A stretch of 35,885 nucleotides of DNA from Paenibacillus agaridevorans (GTDB lineage: Bacteria > Bacillota > Bacilli > Paenibacillales > Paenibacillaceae), in NCBI RefSeq assembly GCF_003112455.1, contig NZ_BDQX01000163.1, forward strand, positions 180,362 through 216,246. The letters run 5' to 3'. Shown in pieces: positions 16,869 to 25,212 of this stretch; the stretch's first letter is position 1; the number at the start of each line of letters is the position of its first letter. Under the pieces are notes generated by a model. That model ran no database searches. It was not told the origin of the DNA and worked only from the letters and a program-made list of their open reading frames with translations. The translations under genes and the position numbers were made by a program.

Positions 16869-19178
16869 TTACCCTGACTCGGTTTCTCTGTACTTCCCGG
16901 CCGTAATTCCTTGATACTTTTTAAATATCCGATTAAATGTAGTGAACTCGATATATCCGACCTTTAAAGCAATATCTGCAATGGAAAGAGATTCACCCAG
17001 CAGCAATCCCTTCGCTTGGTTGATGCGGTACAAGTTTATATATTCAAGCAACGACTCCCCGGTCTCTTCTCGGAAACGTTTGGACAGATAGGAGGGTGTC
17101 ATCTCAAACCATTGCCCGATAGCCGAAATGTTCAAATCCGGGTTGTGGTAATTTTGATGCACGTAGTCCTTGACCTTCTTGCCAAAGTAGTTCGAATTCA
17201 GCTCTCGTTGAGCCTGGATGTGATTCGTTACCTCTTGCAAAATGACCATCAAATGTTCCTGCATTTCCTGAATGGTCTTGCAATTCATCAACCTCTCCAG
17301 CGGCTTGTTCAACTCGTTGATCCCTTGAAAATGATTCAATTCATCAATCGTCTTCAAGATTGTGCTGATAATGTCGAACATGAGACATCTGGACAACATA
17401 ACAGTGACCGAATCGGCAGCTAAGTGCTGATTAAGGATGTTGTCGATTACTGTTCGAGCTTGATGGAAATCACCGGATTTAACAAAATTGATTAGCTGCT
17501 GCTCCACGTGCAAAGGATAATAATATCCTCGATGGCTAACTTCCTCGCTCGGAATATCCGTATAGCTGATCATCTCTCCGCTGCCCATCACCAGCTTGTA
17601 CTCCATCGCTTCCAGCGCTTCTTGATACGCTTGCGGAAGTTTCCAAACATCTTCATGAATATCGCTTAAAGACACGGTTAACTTTACTTCCAGGCTATCA
17701 TATATAAACTTCTTGGCTAATTGAGCAACTCTAGTGAGTTCCTTCGCCGTGAGGGAATTTCCATTGATGATGCAGACAAGAAAATCATCTGCCTCGAACA
17801 TGTACGCTTGATTGCTTTCGCTAGCCAGCTCTACCATTACGTTGGTAATAAAAAAATGGAGCAGCTTCTCATGGTCATAACTTTTCTCAGGTTCGTCAGT
17901 AGCCATCTTCCCCCAATTCTCCGTTTGAACAACGACAACAGCGAACTTTGCTTCTACAAATTGGATTTCGTAAGCAGCCAGCCTCTCATGCAAAGGGAGA
18001 GTTGCTCCCAGCTTCCCCTTGACTAGAGAAGCAAGAAATTGGTTACGCAGGGCGTTCCCCTGCTGCTTCAGTTGCACCATCGTTTTTTCCGTCGATTCCA
18101 GGCTCTGGTACAGCGTCTTAGCGATGAACTGATATTCATTAATCGATCCGTCCATCTTTGTGCCGGATTTAGTTGCAAGATTGCGAATGAGTGCTTGAAT
18201 TGGATTGTAATTCCGACGCAACACGAACGCAGTGACCAGCGCACCCGCAACCAGACAGAGCAAGATGTAAATCCCGATAAGACGCTTCACGCTCCAGACG
18301 CTTTCCATATAAACGCTCGAGGGCGTCACCGAAATGTATTTCCATCCCGTCACATTGGAGGTCGTATATCGAACTGTCAGTCTCTGCCCTTCTATCTCAA
18401 CATCCTGCATCCCATCTGTTAATGTTAATGGGTTCATATGAGGCACTCTGTTGGCCGCAGCTTTGCTCGTTGATGCAATAACCTTGCCGTTCATATCTTG
18501 AATGACAAAATAGCTGTCTTTGTGTAATTGGATTCGCTCTGCATGCGGCAACAGCTTGTCACTCTTCACTGTAAACATGATGTAAGCACCATCACTGCCT
18601 AAGCCTTTCATATAAGGGGTTCTAATATGCATGATCTGGGCTTTATCACTTGGATCGGACGTCTCCTTCACCAGAAAAAATCCCTTTATGAATCTGCTGT
18701 CCAGTATTTGGCTCCATGATTGATGGAGAGAGACAGGCTGGTACATCTTCTCGAACTGCTCTACCAATATTCGACTGTCGTTGGTAATTACCGTTCCACT
18801 TTTATCATAATAGAGGATGATCTGATCAATATATTCGTTGGTAAGCTTAAAATTGTTCAAAATGAGGGTAAGCTGGCGCGCGTCATAATGATAATCATCG
18901 GAGCCCTGATCCTTGATTTCTTTACTGGCAAAGGAAATAATTTCGTTGTTCAGCGATAATTCCAGTCCAAGTCGCTCCAAATCTCTCATTCGACTGTCTG
19001 TCAATTCCCTCATTTGCGAAATCAGCTTCTCATTCGACAAATCAATTTCCTGCTCTACAATATGCAATGTTTGCCAATAAAAAACGATTCCCAAAAGAAC
19101 CGGAACAAGGAAAATGAATAGATACGAAATCAGCCACTTCGTCCAGATGGAATTCGTTCTCGTGAGTTTCTTAAGCAA
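16869..19178 (-). CDS. Membrane-bound AraC-family regulator with extracellular sensor
   Basis: This 769-aa one-component regulator has a transmembrane helix at about 15-36 and an extracellular Cache-like sensor region (37-298). A second helix (300-321) leads to a cytoplasmic linker region and two C-terminal AraC helix-turn-helix motifs (about 670-765; YLSKRFREETGESLLEYI and FTTFNRIFKKYQGITAGKY). There is no receiver domain or kinase, so signal and DNA binding are in one protein. The start is TTG 19178, with GAGGAGG 9 bases upstream. It lies 84 bases downstream of the second SBP gene and is the likely activator of the locus (inference). Proteins of this layout are common in Paenibacillus sugar loci. 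Confidence 0.92.
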   Translation of the reverse strand: MLKKLTRTNSIWTKWLISYLFIFLVPVLLGIVFYWQTLHIVEQEIDLSNEKLISQMRELTDSRMRDLERLGLELSLNNEIISFASKEIKDQGSDDYHYDARQLTLILNNFKLTNEYIDQIILYYDKSGTVITNDSRILVEQFEKMYQPVSLHQSWSQILDSRFIKGFFLVKETSDPSDKAQIMHIRTPYMKGLGSDGAYIMFTVKSDKLLPHAERIQLHKDSYFVIQDMNGKVIASTSKAAANRVPHMNPLTLTDGMQDVEIEGQRLTVRYTTSNVTGWKYISVTPSSVYMESVWSVKRLIGIYILLCLVAGALVTAFVLRRNYNPIQALIRNLATKSGTKMDGSINEYQFIAKTLYQSLESTEKTMVQLKQQGNALRNQFLASLVKGKLGATLPLHERLAAYEIQFVEAKFAVVVVQTENWGKMATDEPEKSYDHEKLLHFFITNVMVELASESNQAYMFEADDFLVCIINGNSLTAKELTRVAQLAKKFIYDSLEVKLTVSLSDIHEDVWKLPQAYQEALEAMEYKLVMGSGEMISYTDIPSEEVSHRGYYYPLHVEQQLINFVKSGDFHQARTVIDNILNQHLAADSVTVMLSRCLMFDIISTILKTIDELNHFQGINELNKPLERLMNCKTIQEMQEHLMVILQEVTNHIQAQRELNSNYFGKKVKDYVHQNYHNPDLNISAIGQWFEMTPSYLSKRFREETGESLLEYINLYRINQAKGLLLGESLSIADIALKVGYIEFTTFNRIFKKYQGITAGKYRETESG

Positions 19179-19262
19179 TACGGTTGGCCTCCTCTATCGT
19201 CTCCCGGCAGACACACTGGATATGGCAGCAGTAAGAGAAATTGTCCATGAATCAGCTTTACA

Positions 19263-20882
19263 TTATCTCTTTAAATAGCGGTCATACGCGCTTTGGTAGA
19301 TGGCAATAACCTTCTCCACTCCGATCGCGTTCAGTTGCTTTTGATACTTCTCGAAGTCGTCCAGCGATTCTTTGCCCATAATAAATTTTACGAACATTTC
19401 TTCCTTATAGCTGTTCAAATCGGTTACAATTTTGGCCACTTGATCGCTTTCCTCAGGTGTCGGTGTAATGAACTTCGGAAGCATGTGCTTTTCTGCTTCC
19501 GTATCCGACCAGATTTGGGCGGCATCATTCTGCTGCTTGTAAGTGTTTGTATTTCGGTTCTTATCTATAGGGTACGGACCGTTTTGCTTGGAATATTGAG
19601 ACAACATCTGTTGAAGATTAAACTTCTCATTATTCACTATCAAGTCCGTAAACTTCGGTACGCCATTCTCCAGCTTATAGCTTTCGCCCTCAATTCCGTA
19701 ATTGAAGAGCATCCTTCCTTCCTCGCTATAGGCATAATCAAGCCAACGAGCTGCTGTTTCTACATTTTTTGAAGAAGCGGAGATAGCTGCCGATCCTCCC
19801 GGGTAGTATTTGAAATCTCGCTGCCCGATGAATGCCTTCTCTCCTTTATTCAGTACAGGATAAGGAGCTCCCACCAAATTATATTTAGGATCCTTGGTTT
19901 TCATCGTATCGAGCCAGCGTCCGATGCCTCCTCCCAATGCCCCAACTGTAGCTCCGGAGATGCCGGACGTTATTTTATTATCAAGGATTTTTCCATCGGC
20001 ATCCGGTATAGCGAAATCTTTATCGATAAGCCCTTCCTGATACCATTTGCGAAGCAGCGTCAGCACTTCTTTAAACTGCGGATCATAGGGACCGTAATGG
20101 ACCTTTCCTTGATCGTCAAGATGGAAACCATTGGAGGTTTGAAAAGCCCCGATAAAAGCATCTTCCAGATCCCACCTGCCGCCGGCGTATCTCGCGGTAA
20201 ATGGCGAAGCTGCATTTTTCTTTTCTTTGAAAGCTTTGAGTGTCGTATACCATTCGTCGATCGTCGCAGGGACAGGCAAACCTAATTCATCCAGCCAGTC
20301 CTTGCGTATTACGGGGCCCATGTATACCAACTGTGAAGGCGATTCCCGCAGCATAGGAAATACATAGTATTGCCCGCTGTCCGTCTTCAACTGCCTTGCC
20401 AGTTCCGGGTCAGCTTCAATGGTTTTTTTCAAATTTGGCGCATATTGATCGATGATGTCATTCAACGGAAGAATTACGTTATCATTAATGGCCTTCTCCG
20501 GTCCTCCCGGATAAGCCGTCCAGGTGTATTCGACGACATCCGTCAACTCGCTCGATGCAACCATCAGGTTGAACTTCTCCGTTATTTGCCCAGTCGAAGG
20601 ATGCGTATAGGATACCTTGATGCCAGTCTGTTTCTCAAGTGTTATTCCGAAGCTGGTCTCTGCCATGTTCTGAATGTTAACCGATGACAGATTGTTGTTC
20701 AGCGGTTGCCACGAAGTGATAGTGGAGCCTGCTTGGAGCGGGTAGCTTGCTGCTGCCGGAGCTTGATTCTTCTCGGGAGTCGAAGGCTCCTCCGTCTCGG
20801 GAGCGGACACGCATCCCGCTGCGAGCATGGCCATCCCAATTATTATACTGGTTACTTTGTATACCTTTTTCTTATTGACCAT
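19263..20882 (-). CDS. Solute-binding lipoprotein, LplA-like (paralog 2)
   Basis: This 539-aa extracellular binding protein has a lipobox at Leu-Ala-Ala-Gly-Cys (Cys24). It is a close paralog of the protein at 34016-35632, about four-fifths identical by eye. The N-terminal 80 residues diverge most and the last 45 are nearly identical. It has no permease genes of its own nearby and could share those at 32121-33928. The adjacent membrane regulator suggests it may also act in sensing (inference). It starts a separate transcript: a terminator precedes it and its upstream region copies the 32-bp element of paralog 1. ATG 20882 follows AAGGGGG. Confidence 0.93.
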   Translation of the reverse strand: MVNKKKVYKVTSIIIGMAMLAAGCVSAPETEEPSTPEKNQAPAAASYPLQAGSTITSWQPLNNNLSSVNIQNMAETSFGITLEKQTGIKVSYTHPSTGQITEKFNLMVASSELTDVVEYTWTAYPGGPEKAINDNVILPLNDIIDQYAPNLKKTIEADPELARQLKTDSGQYYVFPMLRESPSQLVYMGPVIRKDWLDELGLPVPATIDEWYTTLKAFKEKKNAASPFTARYAGGRWDLEDAFIGAFQTSNGFHLDDQGKVHYGPYDPQFKEVLTLLRKWYQEGLIDKDFAIPDADGKILDNKITSGISGATVGALGGGIGRWLDTMKTKDPKYNLVGAPYPVLNKGEKAFIGQRDFKYYPGGSAAISASSKNVETAARWLDYAYSEEGRMLFNYGIEGESYKLENGVPKFTDLIVNNEKFNLQQMLSQYSKQNGPYPIDKNRNTNTYKQQNDAAQIWSDTEAEKHMLPKFITPTPEESDQVAKIVTDLNSYKEEMFVKFIMGKESLDDFEKYQKQLNAIGVEKVIAIYQSAYDRYLKR

Positions 20883-20935
20883 ATTTGCTTTGCTTCCCCC
20901 TTTCTATCTATTTATATTTTGGGTGATGCGCTTTC

Positions 20936-20988
20936 ATTATTCAATAGTTTTGGCTATTACGTATACTGATAAAACGCAAACTCGACTT
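20936..20988 (-). promoter_or_regulatory. Shared 32-bp element and putative -10 box of SBP paralog 2
   Basis: A 32-bp block at 20957-20988 is identical to 35695-35726. On the minus strand it ends 15 bases before AATAAT (20936-20941), a putative -10. The same 15-base spacing occurs at the other copy, although the leaders to the two start codons differ (74 and 62 bases). There is no good -35 box, so the block is probably an activator site. Confidence 0.55.
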
Positions 20989-20996
20989 ATAAAAAC

Positions 20997-21046
20997 GAAA
21001 AAATAACGATAAAACGACCATTATCCCAACATAGAGATAATGGTCG
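20997..21046 (-). terminator. Rho-independent terminator ending the sulfatase operon
   Basis: CGACCATTATC (21015-21025) and GATAATGGTCG (21036-21046) form an 11-bp perfect stem with a 10-base loop. On the minus strand it is followed by TTTTATCGTTATTTTTT. It sits 12 bases beyond the stop of the sulfatase at 21058, and separates the long operon from the second SBP gene. Confidence 0.85.
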
Positions 21047-21057
21047 CAGCTAGTTTA

Positions 21058-22554
21058 TCAGTGTAAACCTCGAGGGTTGTAGTGCGAAATGAGATGCGCG
21101 CGTTCAAATTCGGTTAACTCAGGCACAAGCTGCCTTGGCCGTAAGACGCCATCGCTGACGGCCGGATCGGATAACCGCGTCCCCAACTTAAACGCCAGCC
21201 GATTTCTCCACTCCTCTAAAGGCGCTAACGGATCCCTAGATCGATCGTGCAACTCCTGTGGATCGTCCTCGATGTAAAAGAGCAATTCCTCACTTTCTTC
21301 TTCGAACCAGATATACTTCCAAATGCCGTCTGTCACCATGAAGGAACGTTTGCCAATAGGACCAAACTCGCCGAGCACCGTCTCTCGCACACGATCAGTC
21401 TTGGGCTGGCGAACTGCTCCCAATAAACTCGTTCCATCCAGATCGTCAGGTACAGGCAGTCCTGCAATGGCAAGACATGTCGGCAGAATATCTTGTAGTC
21501 CTACCGGCGAATGATTCACCTGTCCCGGAACCCATCCCGATTCCAGGATGGACCCCGTATCTCTTTTGGCGGGCGGTGTTACAATAAGTGGGATTTGGCA
21601 AGCTCCACGTGTGAAGTTGGCTTTGAACCATAAGCCATGATCCCCCATGTTGTCACCATGATCGGATGTGAAGAGAAACCAAGTATTCTCGAGAATTCCC
21701 TCTTCCCGAAGGGTACCGATAATTCTGTTGATCGCACGGTCTACTTGTGTGATAGAAGCATAGAATCCTCGATAGGCGCTGTCAATTTGTTTGGGTGTCT
21801 TCAACTTTCCTTGATAAGTGGCGTCCATTCTTTGGTGATAAAGCGAATGTCTGTCGACCCAGTCTCCACAAACAGGCTGCGGCATATCGTCCTTTTCATA
21901 CATGTATAGATCGCGCATCAATGGAGTAAGGGGAGGGTGCGGCGCCGTAAAAGAAGCCCACAGAAATAACGCACGGGTCCAGTCCCGCCGCTTGATCGTT
22001 CTGCAGCTGTTGTCTGCAATCCATTCCGTCGGATGTAAGCTGTCCGGCAGGTGCCAAGGTGACATGGCATATTCATTGTTGGCAATGCCGTGGCCAAAGG
22101 CCTGTCCCGGGTAACCCTGATCGGCAACCCATTGCTCGTAATCGTCATACCCTCGCTGTTTCCCGGATCCTGCACCCAGCATGCGGCCTTCCTCGCATAA
22201 CAACATGCTGTCGAATCCATAGTGACATCGCTCGGGGTATACATGCATTTTGCCTACCACTCTCGTTTCATAACCGGCATCGCTTAGCAGCTTAGGTAAT
22301 GTTATGCTTGTTGGAAGCGCAAAACCCTCCTTGTATGTCGTTAATCCAAGCCGATGGCCCTCCAGTCCTGTCATAATCGTTGCCCTTGCCGGGATGCACA
22401 CCGGAGTCAACGAGTAGGCTTGATCGAATCGTACGCCGCTTCGTGCCAAATAATCGATATGTGGAGTCTGGATCAGTGTGTTCCCCGCGCACCCCATCAA
22501 ATCTCCTCGCATCTGATCTGTCGTAATCAGCACAATGTGCGGTTTATTAACCAT
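21058..22554 (-). CDS. Type I (Cys-type) sulfatase
   Basis: This 498-aa S1 sulfatase has metal Asp13 (TTDQ), the formylglycine motif CIPAR (Cys53, Arg57), GKMHVYP, APHPP and the second metal site SDHGDNMGDHG. The C-terminal TDGIWKYIWF segment is shared with the sulfatase at 25209-26663, which looks like its nearest relative here. No signal peptide is seen. ATG 22554 follows GAGGTGA and overlaps the end of the propeller gene by 8 bases. It is the last gene before the operon terminator. Its likely role is intracellular removal of one specific sulfate from an imported oligosaccharide; position on the sugar is unknown. Confidence 0.94.
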   Translation of the reverse strand: MVNKPHIVLITTDQMRGDLMGCAGNTLIQTPHIDYLARSGVRFDQAYSLTPVCIPARATIMTGLEGHRLGLTTYKEGFALPTSITLPKLLSDAGYETRVVGKMHVYPERCHYGFDSMLLCEEGRMLGAGSGKQRGYDDYEQWVADQGYPGQAFGHGIANNEYAMSPWHLPDSLHPTEWIADNSCRTIKRRDWTRALFLWASFTAPHPPLTPLMRDLYMYEKDDMPQPVCGDWVDRHSLYHQRMDATYQGKLKTPKQIDSAYRGFYASITQVDRAINRIIGTLREEGILENTWFLFTSDHGDNMGDHGLWFKANFTRGACQIPLIVTPPAKRDTGSILESGWVPGQVNHSPVGLQDILPTCLAIAGLPVPDDLDGTSLLGAVRQPKTDRVRETVLGEFGPIGKRSFMVTDGIWKYIWFEEESEELLFYIEDDPQELHDRSRDPLAPLEEWRNRLAFKLGTRLSDPAVSDGVLRPRQLVPELTEFERAHLISHYNPRGLH

Positions 22555-23776
22555 AGAGATTACTCACCTCGGCTATCAAAACCTGTCTTTTACCTTCCGG
22601 CGTGCCGTTGAAGCAAATGTATTTGTTGTCCTCACTCCAAACGGGATGAGGATCGCAGCGTAAACTGGCGTGTATTTCCGTACCTCCAAGCGTCCATATA
22701 TCAATTAATCGGCTGTCTGTTCCAGCTATTGTATCGACCAATCGTATAGGCACTTCAAAACGTTCATTCACAAACTCTTTTTCCGTTGTATATGCGTCAG
22801 TCAAAATGTACCGTCCGTCATTTGAGAAGCTTGGATGACCGCCGCCTGTAGCAAACGGAGCTGTCAGTCTAAAAGATTGTCCGTCTTCCGCAAATAGACA
22901 GAAGCGCAACCTATTTAGTCGAATGTTCATCAGAATCTCTTTTCCGTTGGTATGCCAATCCGGATGATGAGATCCATCAAGCCAGAACTCGTATGGTAAC
23001 GACAGCTTGGCGTCGGACCCATCCATGTTCATCGTGACAATAAAGCGCAGCTCTCTTCTTTCATCATCAAACAGGCAGCGAACGACCTGCATGAGCCGCG
23101 TCTGCTGCGGATTGATCTTTACATGGAAAAAGGTAAATCGTGCCCCCTCTACATCCCTCTTATCCGGGAGAAGATCAAGCGCTTGCTTGTAACTGAACAC
23201 GAGCTCTCTGCAATTGGTTCCAACATCGGTTCTCCACAGTCCATCTTCTTCGGATGCGCCGATCGGGGGCGGACAACTGTATTCGGGTGCCAATGTTGCG
23301 CCATAGCCCATCTGGGCATAATTGATAACCGATAGATTTGGACTGTAGATGTAACGGCCATCCTTCGACGCTTGGTATACGGATCCTGCTAGTCGCACCT
23401 TCTCACCCGTATGCGGGTTGAGTTTGTATGCAAAGACGCGGTTCGCCTCTTTATCGTTGAAGAAAAGCTCATCGTCGCTCCCTCCCCAGCACAGATGCGC
23501 ACCGACTTGGATCCCCCATCCGGTTGTTGTGCTAAGCTCAACGATCGACTGATTATGCAAATCAATCATACAGACGGTTGCTTCGTCATCTGGTCCCGGC
23601 AATCGATCCTGGAATGGCAGTTTAAGTACGGCTAAATATCGACCGGAAGGGCTCCATGGTTTCACATCGAAGAAATTATGAATGTAGTATCCGTCATCCG
23701 GAGTGACAATTTGAACGGGATGCATCCCCTTATTGTAAGCGCGAAACCTGTAGTGCTTAACTTGTCCAATGGTCAA
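22547..23776 (-). CDS. TolB/PD40-like beta-propeller protein, possible oligouronide lyase
   Basis: Translated from TTG 23776 this is 409 aa. The frame can start at ATG 23791, but that has no ribosome site, whereas GGAGG inside the frame lies 8 bases before the TTG. Several PD40-type blade motifs are visible, in the 414-aa numbering from 23791: WSPSGRYLAV (46-55), WHTNGKEILMN (279-289), FSNDGRYILTD (322-332) and WSEDNKYICFNGTPEGKRQ (385-403). Histidines cluster at 275, 276, 280, 319, 374 and 382. Propeller folds with metal-binding or catalytic histidines occur in oligogalacturonate lyases (PL22) and ulvan lyases (PL24/25). No signal peptide is seen. A lyase role would supply substrate to the GH88 enzyme, but this is inference; a binding or structural role is possible. 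Confidence 0.8.
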   Translation of the reverse strand: MTIGQVKHYRFRAYNKGMHPVQIVTPDDGYYIHNFFDVKPWSPSGRYLAVLKLPFQDRLPGPDDEATVCMIDLHNQSIVELSTTTGWGIQVGAHLCWGGSDDELFFNDKEANRVFAYKLNPHTGEKVRLAGSVYQASKDGRYIYSPNLSVINYAQMGYGATLAPEYSCPPPIGASEEDGLWRTDVGTNCRELVFSYKQALDLLPDKRDVEGARFTFFHVKINPQQTRLMQVVRCLFDDERRELRFIVTMNMDGSDAKLSLPYEFWLDGSHHPDWHTNGKEILMNIRLNRLRFCLFAEDGQSFRLTAPFATGGGHPSFSNDGRYILTDAYTTEKEFVNERFEVPIRLVDTIAGTDSRLIDIWTLGGTEIHASLRCDPHPVWSEDNKYICFNGTPEGKRQVLIAEVSNLYG

Positions 23777-23802
23777 GGGATTAACCTCCATTTGTATGAT
23801 GC

Positions 23803-25212
23803 TTATGCGTCGAATAAGAGATCTATAGCCTCGGCTTTCATTCCGAGTCTCATCTCAACTTCCATTCCGCTCTTGGCCAGAGAATACGGTTTTATGCGTT
23901 GCGCTACTGGACCACCCCCTTGCTGAGACTCTTCCATCAACTGTAAATCCGTCAAGTCGGCCCTCCATGTCAGCAGCGCTAAAAGCAACTCTTGTTTGAC
24001 ACGATCATACTGCGGATCGTTGTATAGATTGTTTCGCTCAGAGAAATCATTCAATCGGTCATACAACATGCCGGTTTGTTCTTCAAAATAATATTCCAGC
24101 TTCCAGCGTCGCGTCGCAATAGCTGCCGATTTATATAGTGTTCCGACAGCGCATCGACGGGGCGAATTCAAGCCTTGCATCAGCGGCGTAAACAAATCGA
24201 GACCTTGCACATAACGGGAGTAGGTGCCTGCGGCTGCCAAAATGGTTGCTGCAATGTCTGTCCAGACAGCAAAATCGCAAACTTTTCCACTTGGCAGCGT
24301 TCCAGGCAAACTCATGATGAACGGAACGCGCCATGTGGCATCCAAATAATTGTGTTTATCATCAAAACCATGATCGAACAGTTGGGTGCCGTGATCTGAA
24401 GTGAATATAATAAGCGTATTTTCTCTCAAGCCGGTCTGATCTAAATAGTCGAGCAATCTTCCGATTTGTGCATCAATAAATGCGGTCATCCCATAATAAA
24501 GCCTTCGTTTTTGCTCCATCTCTTGTAACGCTTCCGGGGTATCCAGACTGGCTTCAAGCTCAGTCTCCTTGCCGATGAATCCAAGCAATCTCCGAGTATG
24601 AAGAGGGAGATTCTCCAAGTCGCCTCGTTTGTAATCGATTGGCGGCAGAGGAATGGAGTCAAACAAGGTGGCCCAATCTCCGGGAGGATCCAATGGCGAA
24701 TGGGGACTCAGCAGCGAGCAGAACGTAAAGAACGGACCCTCTCCCGCTTGTCGGCAGGCTTCCATTTCCTCGATGGCGGTATCGATCAAATAAGCGTCCA
24801 AATGCAGATGATCCGGAATGGCGTCATCAAGCAAGCCCGCGGACTTTTCGCCTTTGACTTCACGTACGATATCGAATGAGGCCGGTTGCTCGCCGAAATG
24901 GGTTTTGCCGACCATGATATTCACATAGCCTTGTTCCTTCAATAGATCTGGAAAGGTTGAATGGCCGCTTTTTCGATCGATCCCATTCTCGATACAGCCG
25001 TGAATCGGCGTATGAAGACCCGTCATCAGGCTGCTGCGTGCTGGAGAGCAAACTGGAGATGCAGTATGCGCATTGTCAAACAACACCCCCTCGCTTGCCA
25101 ATCTATCCAGATGAGGTGAAATGGCAAATGTCGAACCCATGCATCGAAGCGTGTCGCAACGCTGGGTGTCCGTTGTAATAAGTACTATATTGGGCTTTTC
25201 CTTCTTATTCAC
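23803..25212 (-). CDS. Type I (Cys-type) sulfatase
   Basis: This is a 469-aa S1 sulfatase with TTDTQRCD at the first metal site, formylglycine motif CSPAR (Cys55), GKTHFGE, SPHSPLDPP and the second metal site SDHGTQLFDHGF. Two GTG starts are possible. GTG 25221 has GAAGGG only 2 bases away. GTG 25212 makes a four-base GTGA overlap with the stop of the upstream sulfatase and has better spacing, so it is preferred. No signal peptide is seen. It is more divergent from the other four sulfatases, which suggests a different sulfate position or sugar. Confidence 0.92.
   Translation of the reverse strand: MNKKEKPNIVLITTDTQRCDTLRCMGSTFAISPHLDRLASEGVLFDNAHTASPVCSPARSSLMTGLHTPIHGCIENGIDRKSGHSTFPDLLKEQGYVNIMVGKTHFGEQPASFDIVREVKGEKSAGLLDDAIPDHLHLDAYLIDTAIEEMEACRQAGEGPFFTFCSLLSPHSPLDPPGDWATLFDSIPLPPIDYKRGDLENLPLHTRRLLGFIGKETELEASLDTPEALQEMEQKRRLYYGMTAFIDAQIGRLLDYLDQTGLRENTLIIFTSDHGTQLFDHGFDDKHNYLDATWRVPFIMSLPGTLPSGKVCDFAVWTDIAATILAAAGTYSRYVQGLDLFTPLMQGLNSPRRCAVGTLYKSAAIATRRWKLEYYFEEQTGMLYDRLNDFSERNNLYNDPQYDRVKQELLLALLTWRADLTDLQLMEESQQGGGPVAQRIKPYSLAKSGMEVEMRLGMKAEAIDLLFDA

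Noticed and set aside
20925..20940. A CcpA (cre) site in the leader of SBP paralog 2
   Set aside because: TGAAAGCGCATCAC matches the first half of the cre consensus but fails in the second half, and the aligned position upstream of paralog 1 loses the central CG.
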